DNA from: Phormidium sp. OSCR
Lineage (GTDB): Bacteria > Cyanobacteriota > Cyanobacteriia > Cyanobacteriales > Geitlerinemataceae
DNA: 64,000 nucleotides
Assembly (NCBI GenBank): GCA_001314905.1
Contig: LJZT01000005.1
Span: 21,178-85,177, forward strand
Reading direction: 5' to 3'
The stretch's first letter is position 1. Every line of letters begins with the position of its first letter. Positions 28,017 through 37,326 of this stretch are shown here, in pieces. Under the pieces are notes generated by a model. The model was not told the origin of the DNA, searched no databases, and worked only from the letters and a program-made list of their open reading frames with translations. Both the position numbers and the translations under genes were made by a program.

Positions 28017-29236
28017 GGGCGATCGCCAAAGGTTTCAAGACAACGAATAAACATCTCCACTCCCATTGCCAAAGCCGTTTCATCAAAATCAAAGCGGGGG
28101 TGATGGTGAGGATAATCAAGTTGTTTGTTGGGATTCGCTGAACCGAGGAAGAAATAGCAACCGGGAACCGCCTCTAGGAAAAAGGACATATCCTCGCCGC
28201 CCATGGTTTGACAGTTGGGAACCACCCCAGCGGAGGTTTCAACCACCCGTTCGGCGACACTGCGGACCAACTCTGCCATGTCAGGGTTGTTAATGGTAGC
28301 CGGATAGAGCTTCCAATAGTCGAGTTGATAACTCGCTCCGTAGGCTTGGGTAATCCCGGCTAGGGTTTCATCGATGCGGCGAGCAAAAAAGCCGTCATAG
28401 TCTGGTTTAAAGTAACGCACCGTTCCGCCCAACTCTGCTGTATCGGCAATAACATTCAGGGCGGAACCACTGTGAAACTCTCCGACGGTGACGACGGCGG
28501 CGTTGATGGGGTCTACATTACGGGAGACGATCGCCTGCAAGGCATTCACCACTTGCGCCCCGACGACAATGGCATCAACGGTTTGATGGGGAATGGCCCC
28601 ATGACCCCCCTTACCGAGAATTTTAGCTCGGAACAGTTCGACGGCTCCCATGAGCGCCCCGGAACGAACCCCCACTGTGCCGAGGGGCAAGCTATTCCAC
28701 AGATGCAGGCCAATGATGGCATCTACATCAGGATTCTTCAGCACCCCGGCCTCAATCATGGGTTTTGCGCCCCCTGGGCCTTCCTCTGCGGGCTGGAAAA
28801 TCAGTTTAACGGTTCCGGGGAAGTTTCGATGCTGACTGAGGTAATAGGCGGTTCCTAGGGCGATGGTGGTATGGCCGTCATGACCGCAGGCGTGCATTTT
28901 ACCGTCGTGACGGGATTTGTAGGGAACCTCGTTTTCTTCTTGAATTGGCAAAGCATCCATGTCGGCCCGAATGGCTAAAACGGGTCCGGGTTGGGTTCCT
29001 TCGATGACGGCCACAATGCCGGTTTTGGCAATCCCGCTTTGATAGTCAATGCCCCAATGACTGAGTTTTTCGGCCACAAACTCGCTGGTGAGGTGTTCTT
29101 GAAACCCCAGTTCAGGCCGTTGGTGTAGATGTCGCCGCCATTGCACCAGTTGCGGTTGGAGAGCGCGAATCTCGGGCCGCAGACGCTGGTGAAGCATGGC
29201 GGGGGAGGGGATGGAAAGGGAGGTTGAAGCTGTCAT
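28013..29236 (-). CDS. M20 family amidohydrolase (hippurate hydrolase/aminoacylase type)
   Basis: The 407-residue protein is a full-length M20D metal-dependent amidohydrolase. Metal ligands are visible in HACGHDGHT near residue 117, PAEEG near residue 153 and GLHLW near residue 178, with the late LGSANP segment near residue 370. The dimerisation domain contains GGHGAIPHQTVDAI. Family members cleave N-acyl amino acids or indole-amino acid conjugates. The substrate is not predictable here. It is monocistronic and tail-to-tail with the receiver-kinase gene. Confidence 0.92.
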   Translation of the reverse strand: MTASTSLSIPSPAMLHQRLRPEIRALQPQLVQWRRHLHQRPELGFQEHLTSEFVAEKLSHWGIDYQSGIAKTGIVAVIEGTQPGPVLAIRADMDALPIQEENEVPYKSRHDGKMHACGHDGHTTIALGTAYYLSQHRNFPGTVKLIFQPAEEGPGGAKPMIEAGVLKNPDVDAIIGLHLWNSLPLGTVGVRSGALMGAVELFRAKILGKGGHGAIPHQTVDAIVVGAQVVNALQAIVSRNVDPINAAVVTVGEFHSGSALNVIADTAELGGTVRYFKPDYDGFFARRIDETLAGITQAYGASYQLDYWKLYPATINNPDMAELVRSVAERVVETSAGVVPNCQTMGGEDMSFFLEAVPGCYFFLGSANPNKQLDYPHHHPRFDFDETALAMGVEMFIRCLETFGDRP

Positions 29237-29521
29237 AGATGGAGGTATTCAAGGGAAATGTGAGATGGGTTTGAGGAGAGAGATGCCCCGTTTTCCCAGT
29301 TTAGGTGATTTTTTTGAGGATGTTTTGAATCTGGGTTTTAGGGAGGGGTTTGTGATGGGGCGATCGCCCGAACGGGAGCGGTTTGCGTCAAAAGGATGGG
29401 GGTATTGGGTTCGATATTGCTCTACAATTGGGCGATCGCCTGTGGCATTGTTGAGGCAAAATGCCAAGATAATGGCAGTCTTGATCCTGTTTATCTGCTC
29501 CCTCGCTCGTTTCTGCTACTC

Positions 29522-31513
29522 ATGCGATCGCCTAATCAACTCGAAGTTGCTGAATATCTCTGCTGGCTGAGTGCTGTCATCGGAACCCTGGTGGCGGCCG
29601 TGTCGAGTCGAATTGTCTTTGCTGGGGTTCCGCTGTCGCTGTCGTTATTACTGAATTTGATCAATCGCCGCCGTTTGGAGGTGATGCTCAATCATCGGGC
29701 GATGACGGCGGTGATGCAATTACAAGATCAAGTGGGCCAGGAGTTTGATCTACTCTATGGCTCTATGGCTGAGTCGAGGAGGGGGTCGTCTGCGTCGTCT
29801 CGGGGGGGGTCGCCGCAACCGTTGGATTTGTCGGCCCGGCCAACTGACGCGAGGCTACAGGAGGTGAGTCAGCAGTACCATCAGCTTCAGGAGCATTATG
29901 ATCGGCTACACGTGACGTTAGCTGAGACGATTGATTATCTTAATCATTCGCCGGTTCCTCAACGTCTTGATGGGTTGGAGACTCGTTTAACTCAGTTATC
30001 TCGGGAGTTGGACCAACTGCGACAGCAGTGGCAGACGACGATTCCAATTGAGGTGCCGATTCAGGTGAGTCAGGAGTCGGAGACTTCTAAGTCAGAGACG
30101 TCACAGACAACGGTGGAGACCTCTCAAGCGCGTTCAGAGCGCTCTCGGGGGTCAGCGAGTCCGGTGAATTTGCCCTTCCCGACCCATCGAGACACCCCGG
30201 GCCGAGAGAGGGTGCCGAGTCCGACACCGGCCCCGGTTCCCACCTTTTCGATTGAAGGCCGGACGGGAAAACGAGATCGAGTCGAGGCCCCTTCGTTGCC
30301 GTTGCAGCATGGCGTTTCCCCGCCGGGTCCGTCAGGGACGACGATTCCCAGTTCGGCGGCTGGTTCTTCGGTGAGGGATTCAGCGAGGGATGCGGTGCCC
30401 TCTCCGACAATTTCTCCTAAGATTCATCGGCCTGAGAGAGACAAGACGGAGGAGACTGCGACTGATGTGGCTTCTGGCCGGGAGGTGGGCCTACCGCAGT
30501 TTCAGTCTGGGTCGGGGTCTGAGGGCTTGCCGCAACAGGTGTGGGATTGTCTGTTTACCCTTGATCAGTGTCAGGATTGGGTGAGTGATTTGTTGATTAC
30601 GCCGGATGGGGAGTTGTTGATTGCGGCTAGTTTTGATAAGACGATTCAGGTTTGGCATCTGAAAACTGGGGAGTTGTTGGGAGCGTTGATGGACCATGAG
30701 AGTCCGGTGTGTAGTTTGGCGTTGAGTCCTGATGGGTCGTTGTTGGCGAGTGGGAGTTGGGATAAGACGGTGAAGTTGTGGGATCTTCAGGGGTTGCGTG
30801 AGTTTCGTCCGACGGCGAAGAAGCCTTGGGATGGGATGTTGTTTTTAGGGGAGACTTTGGTGGATGAGACGGAGACGGCGGGGTCGGTGCGATCGCTGTC
30901 GATGAGTGCTGATAGCCGCTTTGTGGCCAGTGGTTGGTTTGAGGGGGATGTGCAGATTTGGCAGGTGCGAGTGTCTCCGAAGCGTCGTCGTATTAGTGCG
31001 ACGCTATGCGATCGCGCTGAGGTGGGCCAGGGCCGGGTTGAGGCGGTGTGTTTTACCCCCGATGGTAGGGGGATGGTGACGGCGGGGGCTGATGGTTCGA
31101 TTGTGGTGTGGAGCTTTGAGAGGGAGACGGGCCGCTTTCATCGCGATCGCCAGTTGACTCAGCTTGCGGTTCCGGTGAATGCGATCGCTTTGGCGGCGGA
31201 GGGGACGTTGCTGGTGAGTGGGAGTCGCGATCGCACCCTTGCGGTTTGGGATCTAGCGACTGGGGAGTTGCTCGGGGTGCTAGAGGGTCATGCTGGCTCG
31301 GTGACGACGTTGGCGGTCTGTCCAGATGGGGATACGGTGGTCAGTGGCAGTTCTGATGGCACGGTGAAGCTCTGGAGTCTGTCCCAGCAGGGGGCGATCG
31401 CCTCGTTCTGTGATGGGAGTGATGCGGTGATGGCGGTGGCGGTGAGTCCCGATGGCCAGGCGATCGTGAGTGGGACGGCTGATGGGACGGTCAAGGTCTG
31501 GCGGCGGGGGTGA
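29522..31513 (+). CDS. Membrane-anchored coiled-coil WD40 repeat protein
   Basis: The start is placed at the ATG at 29522 (MRSPNQLEVAEYL), giving 663 residues. The frame is open upstream to 29396 without clear support. The N-terminus has one or two hydrophobic segments (residues ~14-48), then a helical coiled coil (~60-180). A long Ser/Pro/Thr-rich linker (~180-330) precedes about seven WD40 blades, marked by repeated S-x-D-x-T-[VI]-x-[VL]-W patterns such as SWDKTVKLWDL, SRDRTLAVWDL and SSDGTVKLWSL. WD40 propellers scaffold protein complexes. This layout suggests a cytoplasm-facing scaffold tethered to a membrane. The partner is unknown. Confidence 0.82.
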   Translation: MRSPNQLEVAEYLCWLSAVIGTLVAAVSSRIVFAGVPLSLSLLLNLINRRRLEVMLNHRAMTAVMQLQDQVGQEFDLLYGSMAESRRGSSASSRGGSPQPLDLSARPTDARLQEVSQQYHQLQEHYDRLHVTLAETIDYLNHSPVPQRLDGLETRLTQLSRELDQLRQQWQTTIPIEVPIQVSQESETSKSETSQTTVETSQARSERSRGSASPVNLPFPTHRDTPGRERVPSPTPAPVPTFSIEGRTGKRDRVEAPSLPLQHGVSPPGPSGTTIPSSAAGSSVRDSARDAVPSPTISPKIHRPERDKTEETATDVASGREVGLPQFQSGSGSEGLPQQVWDCLFTLDQCQDWVSDLLITPDGELLIAASFDKTIQVWHLKTGELLGALMDHESPVCSLALSPDGSLLASGSWDKTVKLWDLQGLREFRPTAKKPWDGMLFLGETLVDETETAGSVRSLSMSADSRFVASGWFEGDVQIWQVRVSPKRRRISATLCDRAEVGQGRVEAVCFTPDGRGMVTAGADGSIVVWSFERETGRFHRDRQLTQLAVPVNAIALAAEGTLLVSGSRDRTLAVWDLATGELLGVLEGHAGSVTTLAVCPDGDTVVSGSSDGTVKLWSLSQQGAIASFCDGSDAVMAVAVSPDGQAIVSGTADGTVKVWRRG

Positions 31514-31621
31514 GATGGTTGCATATCATAGTTTGTCTCTGTTTTGTGGTTTTGGTCACAAAAGTTTAAAAATAAAGCGCTAGAATTGCCATAGACCTCA
31601 TCACTCAGGATAGTTCTAACG

Positions 31622-32068
31622 ATGGCTCTTGTACGACAGGTTGAAATCCGCACTTTGGACTCGTTTCAGGGGGGAATGGCGCAGTTCTACACGCCCCAGT
31701 CTAGCCATGAGACGATGTTGGTGCAGGTGGCACCTCAGACGATTGACGATTTGTTTGTCCACCATGGTCAAAGCGACCAATTGCTGGTGGTTCGGGGCAG
31801 TTTAGTGTTGGTAATTTTGCAAAATCGCCGTTATCGCTATATTGCGCTGAGTCAGCAACAGCCTCAGGTGGTACAAATTCCGCCGGGGGTTCCCCATGGG
31901 GCGATTAATTTGAGCGATGACCCCTGTGTGTTGGTGAATGCGGTGTTGCGTCATGGGGACCCTCATCCTCGGGATTATCGGCCGTTAAAGCTACCCTTTC
32001 CCTTTGATTTAGGGGCGGCGAAGCAGGCGTTAGATCAGTTGGCAACTCCTGTTATTGCCTCGGTGTAG
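31622..32068 (+). CDS. Cupin-fold protein of unknown function
   Basis: The 148-residue protein has a single cupin or RmlC-like jelly roll. The strand VHHGQSDQLLVVRGSLVLVI (near residues 47-66) and the later IPPGVPHGAINLSDDPCVLV (near residues 88-107) fit the two cupin motifs, with His residues as possible metal ligands. It resembles dTDP-sugar epimerase-like cupins, but key catalytic residues are not clear, so no enzyme name is given. It lies 77 bp upstream of bioB on the same strand. Confidence 0.72.
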   Translation: MALVRQVEIRTLDSFQGGMAQFYTPQSSHETMLVQVAPQTIDDLFVHHGQSDQLLVVRGSLVLVILQNRRYRYIALSQQQPQVVQIPPGVPHGAINLSDDPCVLVNAVLRHGDPHPRDYRPLKLPFPFDLGAAKQALDQLATPVIASV

Positions 32069-32145
32069 GGATGGGCGGCTCCCATGAGGTTTCGCTGGGA
32101 TGGTAGAATCGGCAAGGCTCCCGTAGAAGGAGCTGACCGCGCTGC

Positions 32146-33246
32146 ATGGAGAGATTGACTGTGGTTCATACCCCCCTGACGAAAACTGATTCCATTCCCA
32201 CTTTAAGCCCCAATTCTGCGAGCGATCGCACGGCGTTGGAGGTTTGGTTAAATCAACTAGCTGATAGCATCATCGCCGGAGAACCCCTCGATCGCGAGAC
32301 GGCGCAGCAGTTAACGGAGATTGAGGGAACCGAGAATATTCTCTTGCTTTGTGCTGCTGCCGATCGCGTGCGTCAAGAATGCTGCGGTAATGTGGTGGAT
32401 TTGTGCAGTATTGTCAATGTTAAATCGGGCAGTTGTTCGGAGAATTGCGGCTTTTGTTCCCAATCAGCCCATCATCCGGGTAAAGAGTCTCCGGTGTATG
32501 GTCTGAAGTCTCCTGAGGAGATTTTAGCTCAGGCTAAGTCGGCGGAATTGGCAGGGGCGAAACGGTTTTGTTTGGTGTCTCAGGGTCGGGGGCCGAAGTA
32601 TAGTAGTCCCAAATCCCAAGAGTTTGAGCAGGTTTTAGAAACCGTGCGCCGCATTATTGCCGAAACTCAGATTAAACCCTGTTGCGCCCTCGGGGAAGTG
32701 ACGCCGGAACAGGCCCAGCAATTGGCTGAGGCTGGGGTGACACGCTACAACCATAATTTAGAAGCCTCAGAAAACTTTTTCCCCGAGATTGTCAGTACCC
32801 ACAGTTGGCGCGATCGCGTGCAGACGGTAAAAAACCTCAAAGCGGCTGGTATTCAAGCCTGTACGGGGGGTATTTTGGGCATGGGTGAGTCCTGGGGCGA
32901 TCGCCTGGATTTAGCCTTCGCCCTGCGCGAGTTGGAGGTGGAGTCGATTCCGCTGAATTTACTCAATCCTCGGGAGGGAACGCCATTGGGCGATCGCGAT
33001 CGTCTCGATCCCTATGAGGCCCTCAAGGCGATCGCCCTGTTTCGTCTGATTCTGCCGACGCGCATTCTCCGCTATGCCGGAGGACGAGAAGCAGTCATGG
33101 GTCAGTTACAGGCATTAGGTCTCAAATCGGGGTTAAATGCCATGTTAATCGGGCATTATCTAACAACGATGGGGCAACCCCCAGAAAAGGACAAAGAAAT
33201 GCTCGAATCCCTCGGTTTAGAAGGAGGAGAAGCCCCAGTCAATTAG
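32146..33246 (+). CDS. bioB: Biotin synthase (BioB)
   Basis: The 366-residue radical SAM enzyme converts dethiobiotin to biotin. The cluster-binding CxxxCxxC is present as CSENCGFC (C97, C101, C104). Other family landmarks are VDLCSIVNVKSGSC, YNHNLEAS near residue 205, GGILGMGES near residue 241 and IPLNLLNPREGTPL near residue 273. The N-terminal 30 residues are variable, and an in-frame GTG at 32161 is an alternative start. The gene follows the cupin gene and is unlinked to bioF. Confidence 0.95.
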   Translation: MERLTVVHTPLTKTDSIPTLSPNSASDRTALEVWLNQLADSIIAGEPLDRETAQQLTEIEGTENILLLCAAADRVRQECCGNVVDLCSIVNVKSGSCSENCGFCSQSAHHPGKESPVYGLKSPEEILAQAKSAELAGAKRFCLVSQGRGPKYSSPKSQEFEQVLETVRRIIAETQIKPCCALGEVTPEQAQQLAEAGVTRYNHNLEASENFFPEIVSTHSWRDRVQTVKNLKAAGIQACTGGILGMGESWGDRLDLAFALRELEVESIPLNLLNPREGTPLGDRDRLDPYEALKAIALFRLILPTRILRYAGGREAVMGQLQALGLKSGLNAMLIGHYLTTMGQPPEKDKEMLESLGLEGGEAPVN

Positions 33247-33261
33247 CCCCTTGGCGGAAGA

Positions 33262-33490
33262 GGGCGACCATAAAGGTACGCCCCTACGTTCCCCTCTTGG
33301 GAGGGGTGCCCAGAGGGCGGGGTGGGTCCTTCCCCTGTTCCGGTGTTCCCTTCCCCTTCCCTCTTGCCTCTTGCCATCCCCTCTTGGGAGGGGTTAGGGG
33401 TGGGTTATGCCTCTTGCCTTCTCCCCCCTGTTCCCTGTTCCCTGTTCCCTGTTCCCTTCTCTTGCCTCTTGCCTCTTGCCTTCTTCTCCC
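33262..33490 (-). repeat. Repeat cluster: hairpin modules plus GGCAAGA/GGGAACA tracts (inverted)
   Basis: Most of the 319-base gap between bioB and the porin gene is repetitive. Bases 33262-33329 are a near-identical reverse complement of the module at 60007-60095 (GTAGGGGCGTACC, CCCCTCCCAAGAGGGG, CCCACCCCGCCCTC). A second hairpin copy (CCCCTCTTGGGAGGGG then TTAGGGGTGGG) lies at about 33380-33408. Tracts of CCTCTTG and CCCTGTT heptamers fill the rest. No gene is seen. Confidence 0.8.
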
Positions 33491-33565
33491 CCATGAGATT
33501 GACTCTCATTGTCAATTAGCTTAGAATTAAACGATATTTAACCGTGTGGGAGTGTCGAAACGTCT

Positions 33566-35152
33566 ATGTCTAAATTATGGTGGACTGCTTTAAGTGGAGG
33601 ACTGAGTGCCTTGGGGCTGCTAACCTTCGCTGACCTAGCCCAAGGTCAAGACCTATCGAGTAAACAGCTTGACGGCGGCGATCGCCCCATGTTACTGAGT
33701 CAAGTGACCTCCGTGTCGCAACTGTCCGATGTGCAACCGACGGATTGGGCCTTTCAAGCCTTACAGTCCCTAGTCGAACGCTATGGCTGTATCGCCGGGT
33801 ATCCAGACGGAACCTTTCGCGGCAACAACTTCATGACTCGCTACGAGTTTGCCGCTGGCTTAAATGCCTGTTTAGATCAGATTGTGGCTATTGTCGATGG
33901 TGGGGATAGTCTCGATCCGAGTGACTTAGCGACTATCCGTCGTTTACAAGAAGAATTTGCCGCCGAGTTAGTCACCCTACGGGGTCGTGTGGATGGCTTA
34001 GAGTCCCGGACTGCGGAACTCGAAGCCAATCAATTCTCCACAACGACTAAGTTGGAAGGCGAAGCCATCTTTGCCCTCTATGGAATTGCGGCTGGGGATG
34101 ATTTCGCGGGCAATGACATTGACCAGATTCCCTCTTTTGGCTATCGTAGCCGTCTGGAGTTCCACACGAGCTTTACGGGAGAAGATTTACTGCTGACTCG
34201 TCTGCAAAGTAGCAACATTCCCGCCTTCTCAGATGTATCCACGGGATATCCCGAAGGGGATTTGTTCTTTGCTGATGATAGCGGCGGTGCCGTTGATGTG
34301 GATGCCTTGGTGTATCAGTTTCCTTTAGCAGGGGCCAATGTGGCCCTAATTGCCAATGCGGGGGCCGCTGATGATATCGCCTCGACGGTGAATCCCTTTT
34401 TGGATGGCGATGGCGGTAGCGGGGCGGTCTCTCGTTTTGGCACTCGCGCCTCGATGTATTATCTCATGGATGGGTCTGGAATTGGGGTCGAGTATCCTAT
34501 TAGTGATGCCCTCTCGTTGAGTGCGGGGTATTTGGCTGGGGATAGTAGCAATCCCAATCGCGCGGCGGGCCTGTTTAATGGGTCTTATGGTGCCATGGCC
34601 CAGTTAACCTTTACTCCGAGCGATCGCGCCGAGTTTGCCCTAACCTATATCAATGCCTATAACCAGGAGATGAACACCGGTAGTGTTCTGACGAATCTGC
34701 GACGGGCGACCGATGATGCGATTCCGACGTTGAGTAATGCCTATGGCTTGCAGGGGTCGTTCCAGGTGTCGGATAATTTTGCCCTCGGGGGTTGGGTGAA
34801 TTATGTGAATACGCAAACTCTCTCGACCTTGGGAGGACAGATTGATCGCGGCAGTTTCGATAATTGGAACTGGGCGGTGACGCTGGCGTTTCCTGATTTG
34901 CTTCTGCCGGGAAATTTGGCGGGAATTGTGGTTGGACAGGAACCGAAAGTCACGGGAGTCAGTTCTAGTTTACGCAATTCAGGACTCGGTGATGACCCGG
35001 ATACATCGCTGCATGTTGAAGGGTTCTATTCCTTGCAACTGAATGAAAATATAACGGTCACGCCGGCGTTGATTTGGCTGACGGCACCGAATCATAATGC
35101 GGATAATGATGATGCCCTCATTGGTGTTATTCGTACAACGTTCAGTTTTTAA
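33566..35152 (+). CDS. SLH-domain porin (OprB-like, cyanobacterial iron uptake porin type)
   Basis: The 528-residue outer membrane protein has a signal peptide (LSALGLLTFADLAQGQ, cleaved near residue 27). One SLH domain follows (residues ~55-115) with the diagnostic LQSLVERYGCIAGYPDGTFR and MTRYEFAAGLNACLDQI. A short coiled coil (~125-155) leads into an amphipathic beta barrel that ends in phenylalanine (IRTTFSF), as outer membrane barrels do. This is the major porin family of cyanobacteria, with roles in solute and inorganic ion passage and in anchoring the outer membrane to peptidoglycan through SLH. Confidence 0.93.
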   Translation: MSKLWWTALSGGLSALGLLTFADLAQGQDLSSKQLDGGDRPMLLSQVTSVSQLSDVQPTDWAFQALQSLVERYGCIAGYPDGTFRGNNFMTRYEFAAGLNACLDQIVAIVDGGDSLDPSDLATIRRLQEEFAAELVTLRGRVDGLESRTAELEANQFSTTTKLEGEAIFALYGIAAGDDFAGNDIDQIPSFGYRSRLEFHTSFTGEDLLLTRLQSSNIPAFSDVSTGYPEGDLFFADDSGGAVDVDALVYQFPLAGANVALIANAGAADDIASTVNPFLDGDGGSGAVSRFGTRASMYYLMDGSGIGVEYPISDALSLSAGYLAGDSSNPNRAAGLFNGSYGAMAQLTFTPSDRAEFALTYINAYNQEMNTGSVLTNLRRATDDAIPTLSNAYGLQGSFQVSDNFALGGWVNYVNTQTLSTLGGQIDRGSFDNWNWAVTLAFPDLLLPGNLAGIVVGQEPKVTGVSSSLRNSGLGDDPDTSLHVEGFYSLQLNENITVTPALIWLTAPNHNADNDDALIGVIRTTFSF

Positions 35153-36117
35153 GGGTTAGCTAAACGGTTCAATAGGGCAGATAAGTTGGGGGCTGAATCT
35201 GTCCTATTGGACCGGAGTTTTGAGGATTGGTGCAAGCGATTGTATTCAGTCCAAAAGGCTTGTTTAATCGAGTTAAGGTCGGCGGTTTCTGCTAGGGAAA
35301 TTCGGACTAATAAGCTACCGTCTTTTTGTTGTTCTAAGGCTTGGGGCTTGACGGCGTGATGGTCTTGGCTAAGACTCTCTAAGCTGGTTAATAAGGATTT
35401 AAAACAAATTGCTTCTGAGAAGATTAGGTCTAAGGTAATCGACTTGGGATTGAGGCAATTTATGAGTTCTCCGGGGGCAAGAAATTCGTGTTCTGAGGCG
35501 GGATACCGCTGGAGAAATTTGTTGTCCCAGATGTTATAACTGCGATAAAAGTATTTACAAATAACGCTATCGAGTTGGGTGAGGCTGTCGGTGTGCCAGT
35601 CTTGAAGACAGGTTCCGGTGAGGTCGGCGTTGTCGAAGTTGGTTCCATAGACACGGGTGGATTTGAGGAAGGCGTAACTGAAGTCACTGTCTTGACAGTT
35701 GGCTTGGCTGAGGTTGGCTTCGGTGAAACTGGTGTGGGCGAGGTTGGCTTGGCTGAGGTTGGCTTTGGTGAGGTCGCTGCGTCCAAGGCGGGCCTGTTGC
35801 AGTTGGCTATGGCTGAGGTTGGCCCGATAGAGGTTGGCCCGACAGAGGTAGGCTTGTTGTAGGTTGACTGATTGCAGGTTGGCCCGGAAGAGGTCGGCTT
35901 CGTAGAGGTCGGCTTGGAAGAGGTTGGCCCCTTGCAGATGGGCGAGGCTGAGGGAGGTTTTACCGAGGACAACTCGGCTGAGGTTGGCCCCTTGTAGGGG
36001 ATAATTGCGCAGGTCTGCGTCGTAGAGGTCGGGAATTAGATGAGGGTTTATTTCTCGCCATTGGTTCCAGGTCTCGACTCCTTGTCTCAGGATGGAGAGG
36101 TGTTCTAAGTTCGCCAT
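35149..36117 (-). CDS. Pentapeptide repeat protein
   Basis: The 322-residue protein contains roughly twenty A(D/N)LXX pentapeptides (residues ~33-165), for example ADLYEADLFRANLQSVNLQQ, predicted to form a right-handed quadrilateral beta helix. The C-terminal ~130 residues (ASEHEFLAPGELINCLNPKS onward) are non-repetitive and contain a small alpha/beta region of unknown role. Pentapeptide proteins are abundant in cyanobacteria and usually of unknown function. It is tail-to-tail with the porin, with a 4-bp overlap. Confidence 0.9.
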   Translation of the reverse strand: MANLEHLSILRQGVETWNQWREINPHLIPDLYDADLRNYPLQGANLSRVVLGKTSLSLAHLQGANLFQADLYEADLFRANLQSVNLQQAYLCRANLYRANLSHSQLQQARLGRSDLTKANLSQANLAHTSFTEANLSQANCQDSDFSYAFLKSTRVYGTNFDNADLTGTCLQDWHTDSLTQLDSVICKYFYRSYNIWDNKFLQRYPASEHEFLAPGELINCLNPKSITLDLIFSEAICFKSLLTSLESLSQDHHAVKPQALEQQKDGSLLVRISLAETADLNSIKQAFWTEYNRLHQSSKLRSNRTDSAPNLSALLNRLANP

Positions 36118-36250
36118 GAATCGCCCACTCTACATATCTCTCTAGTAGTATCACAAAAAAAGTGGTGGCTTGTGGGGGGAAATGAAGGTTTGGGGGTCAA
36201 GATGGGGTGTCAGGGGGACTATTGTTAGGAAATGCTAATTTTTGAGGTTT

Positions 36251-37156
36251 ATGTTAAATCAGGGTTGGACGTATACTGACCGCCTGGGTTCGGTTCGATC
36301 GGGGCTGACGGTTTTAGACTATTATGCCCAACGCTATCGCCATTCGACGCGGGGGATGTGGCGCGATCGCATTCTCCGAGGTCAGATCTATCTCAATGAT
36401 ACGCCCACAACGCCGGATACACCGCTACAACCGGGTCAATGTCTTACCTATCATCGCCCTCCTTGGGAGGAAGCGGAGGTTCCGTTGGGGGTGGATTATC
36501 TCTATGAGGATGAGGATGTGCTGTTGGTGGGGAAGCCGGCGGGCTTACCGGTTCTCCCTGGGGCGGGGTTTTTGCAGAATACGCTGTTGTTTCAGTTACG
36601 GCGAGAGTATCCACAGGTTTCCCCGATTCATCGTTTGGGACGGGGAACGTCGGGGATTATGCTGTGGGCGAGGTCGTCTCGGGGGCGTGTGCGGTTGAGT
36701 CAGCAACTGCGGAATCGCCAGATGGTTAAGGTTTATCGGGCTTGGGTGGGGGATTGGTCGCATGAGGATGATCTCAGGATTGAGCAACGGATTGGGAAAC
36801 TCCCTCATCCGACGTTGGGAACGGTTTATGGGGCGACTGATGCGGGACGGCGATCGCAAAGTCGGGTGACTGTGGTTTCGCGACGGGAGGATGGGGTTCT
36901 CTTGCAGGTGAGAATCGCTACGGGACGACCCCATCAAATTCGCATTCATTTGGCGGCGGTGGGTCATCCTCTAGTGGGAGACCCACTCTATTCTCCGGGG
37001 GGTGGGTTGAATTTGACTGTTAATCCTGAGACTCAAACCTATCCGGTTCCGGGGGATTGTGGCTATTTTCTGCATAGTTTTCGGCTGGGGTTTCATCATC
37101 CCAGTTCGGGTGATTGGCAATGTTGGGATTGTTCGCCGCCTGAGCGATTGAGGTGA
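36251..37156 (+). CDS. RluA-family pseudouridine synthase-like protein with Gly at the catalytic Asp position
   Basis: The 301-residue protein (ATG at 36251) aligns with RluA-type 23S/tRNA pseudouridine synthases. It has an N-terminal S4-like segment (MWRDRILRGQIYLN), then YEDEDVLLVGKPAGLPV, and a C-terminal GRPHQIRIHLAAVGHPLVGDPLY. The motif that normally reads HRLDxxTSG is HRLGRGTSG here, so the catalytic aspartate is replaced by Gly130. A HRLGRGTSG variant may define a plant and cyanobacterial subgroup, but I cannot check that. Either the subgroup uses another residue or the protein is a non-catalytic RNA binder. Confidence 0.8.
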   Translation: MLNQGWTYTDRLGSVRSGLTVLDYYAQRYRHSTRGMWRDRILRGQIYLNDTPTTPDTPLQPGQCLTYHRPPWEEAEVPLGVDYLYEDEDVLLVGKPAGLPVLPGAGFLQNTLLFQLRREYPQVSPIHRLGRGTSGIMLWARSSRGRVRLSQQLRNRQMVKVYRAWVGDWSHEDDLRIEQRIGKLPHPTLGTVYGATDAGRRSQSRVTVVSRREDGVLLQVRIATGRPHQIRIHLAAVGHPLVGDPLYSPGGGLNLTVNPETQTYPVPGDCGYFLHSFRLGFHHPSSGDWQCWDCSPPERLR

Positions 37157-37190
37157 GGTTTTTTGGGGGAAATTTTATTGAAAAATCCCT

Positions 37191-37252
37191 TGACATTTGG
37201 CGGCTCTTGACGTACCATTAAATAATGGGAAAATGTGCCGCCATATATATAG
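37191..37252. promoter_or_regulatory. Nested inverted repeats with promoter-like hexamers
   Basis: An outer 7-bp inverted repeat (TGGCGGC 37198-37204, GCCGCCA 37237-37243) encloses an inner one (CCATTA 37215-37220, TAATGG 37223-37228). The flanks contain TTGACA (37190-37195), TTGACG (37207-37212) and TATATATA. It lies between convergent genes, so no protein gene follows in either direction within the gap. A small RNA or a decayed repeat is possible. Confidence 0.3.
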
Positions 37253-37326
37253 GGTTGGTGAGTGAAAAGGAAGAAACGGGCAACCACAAGGGATTGCCCT
37301 ACGTCGTTTTGAGTTGAGCGAAGGTA

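Noticed and set aside
7947..33246. A biotin biosynthesis cluster
   Set aside because: bioF and bioB are 24 kb apart with unrelated genes between. No bioA, bioD or bioC is seen in the window.
35460..35972. 170-codon minus-strand frame rich in Pro/Thr/Ser
   Set aside because: It is a shifted-frame shadow of the pentapeptide repeats, so its own apparent repeats come from the real gene.
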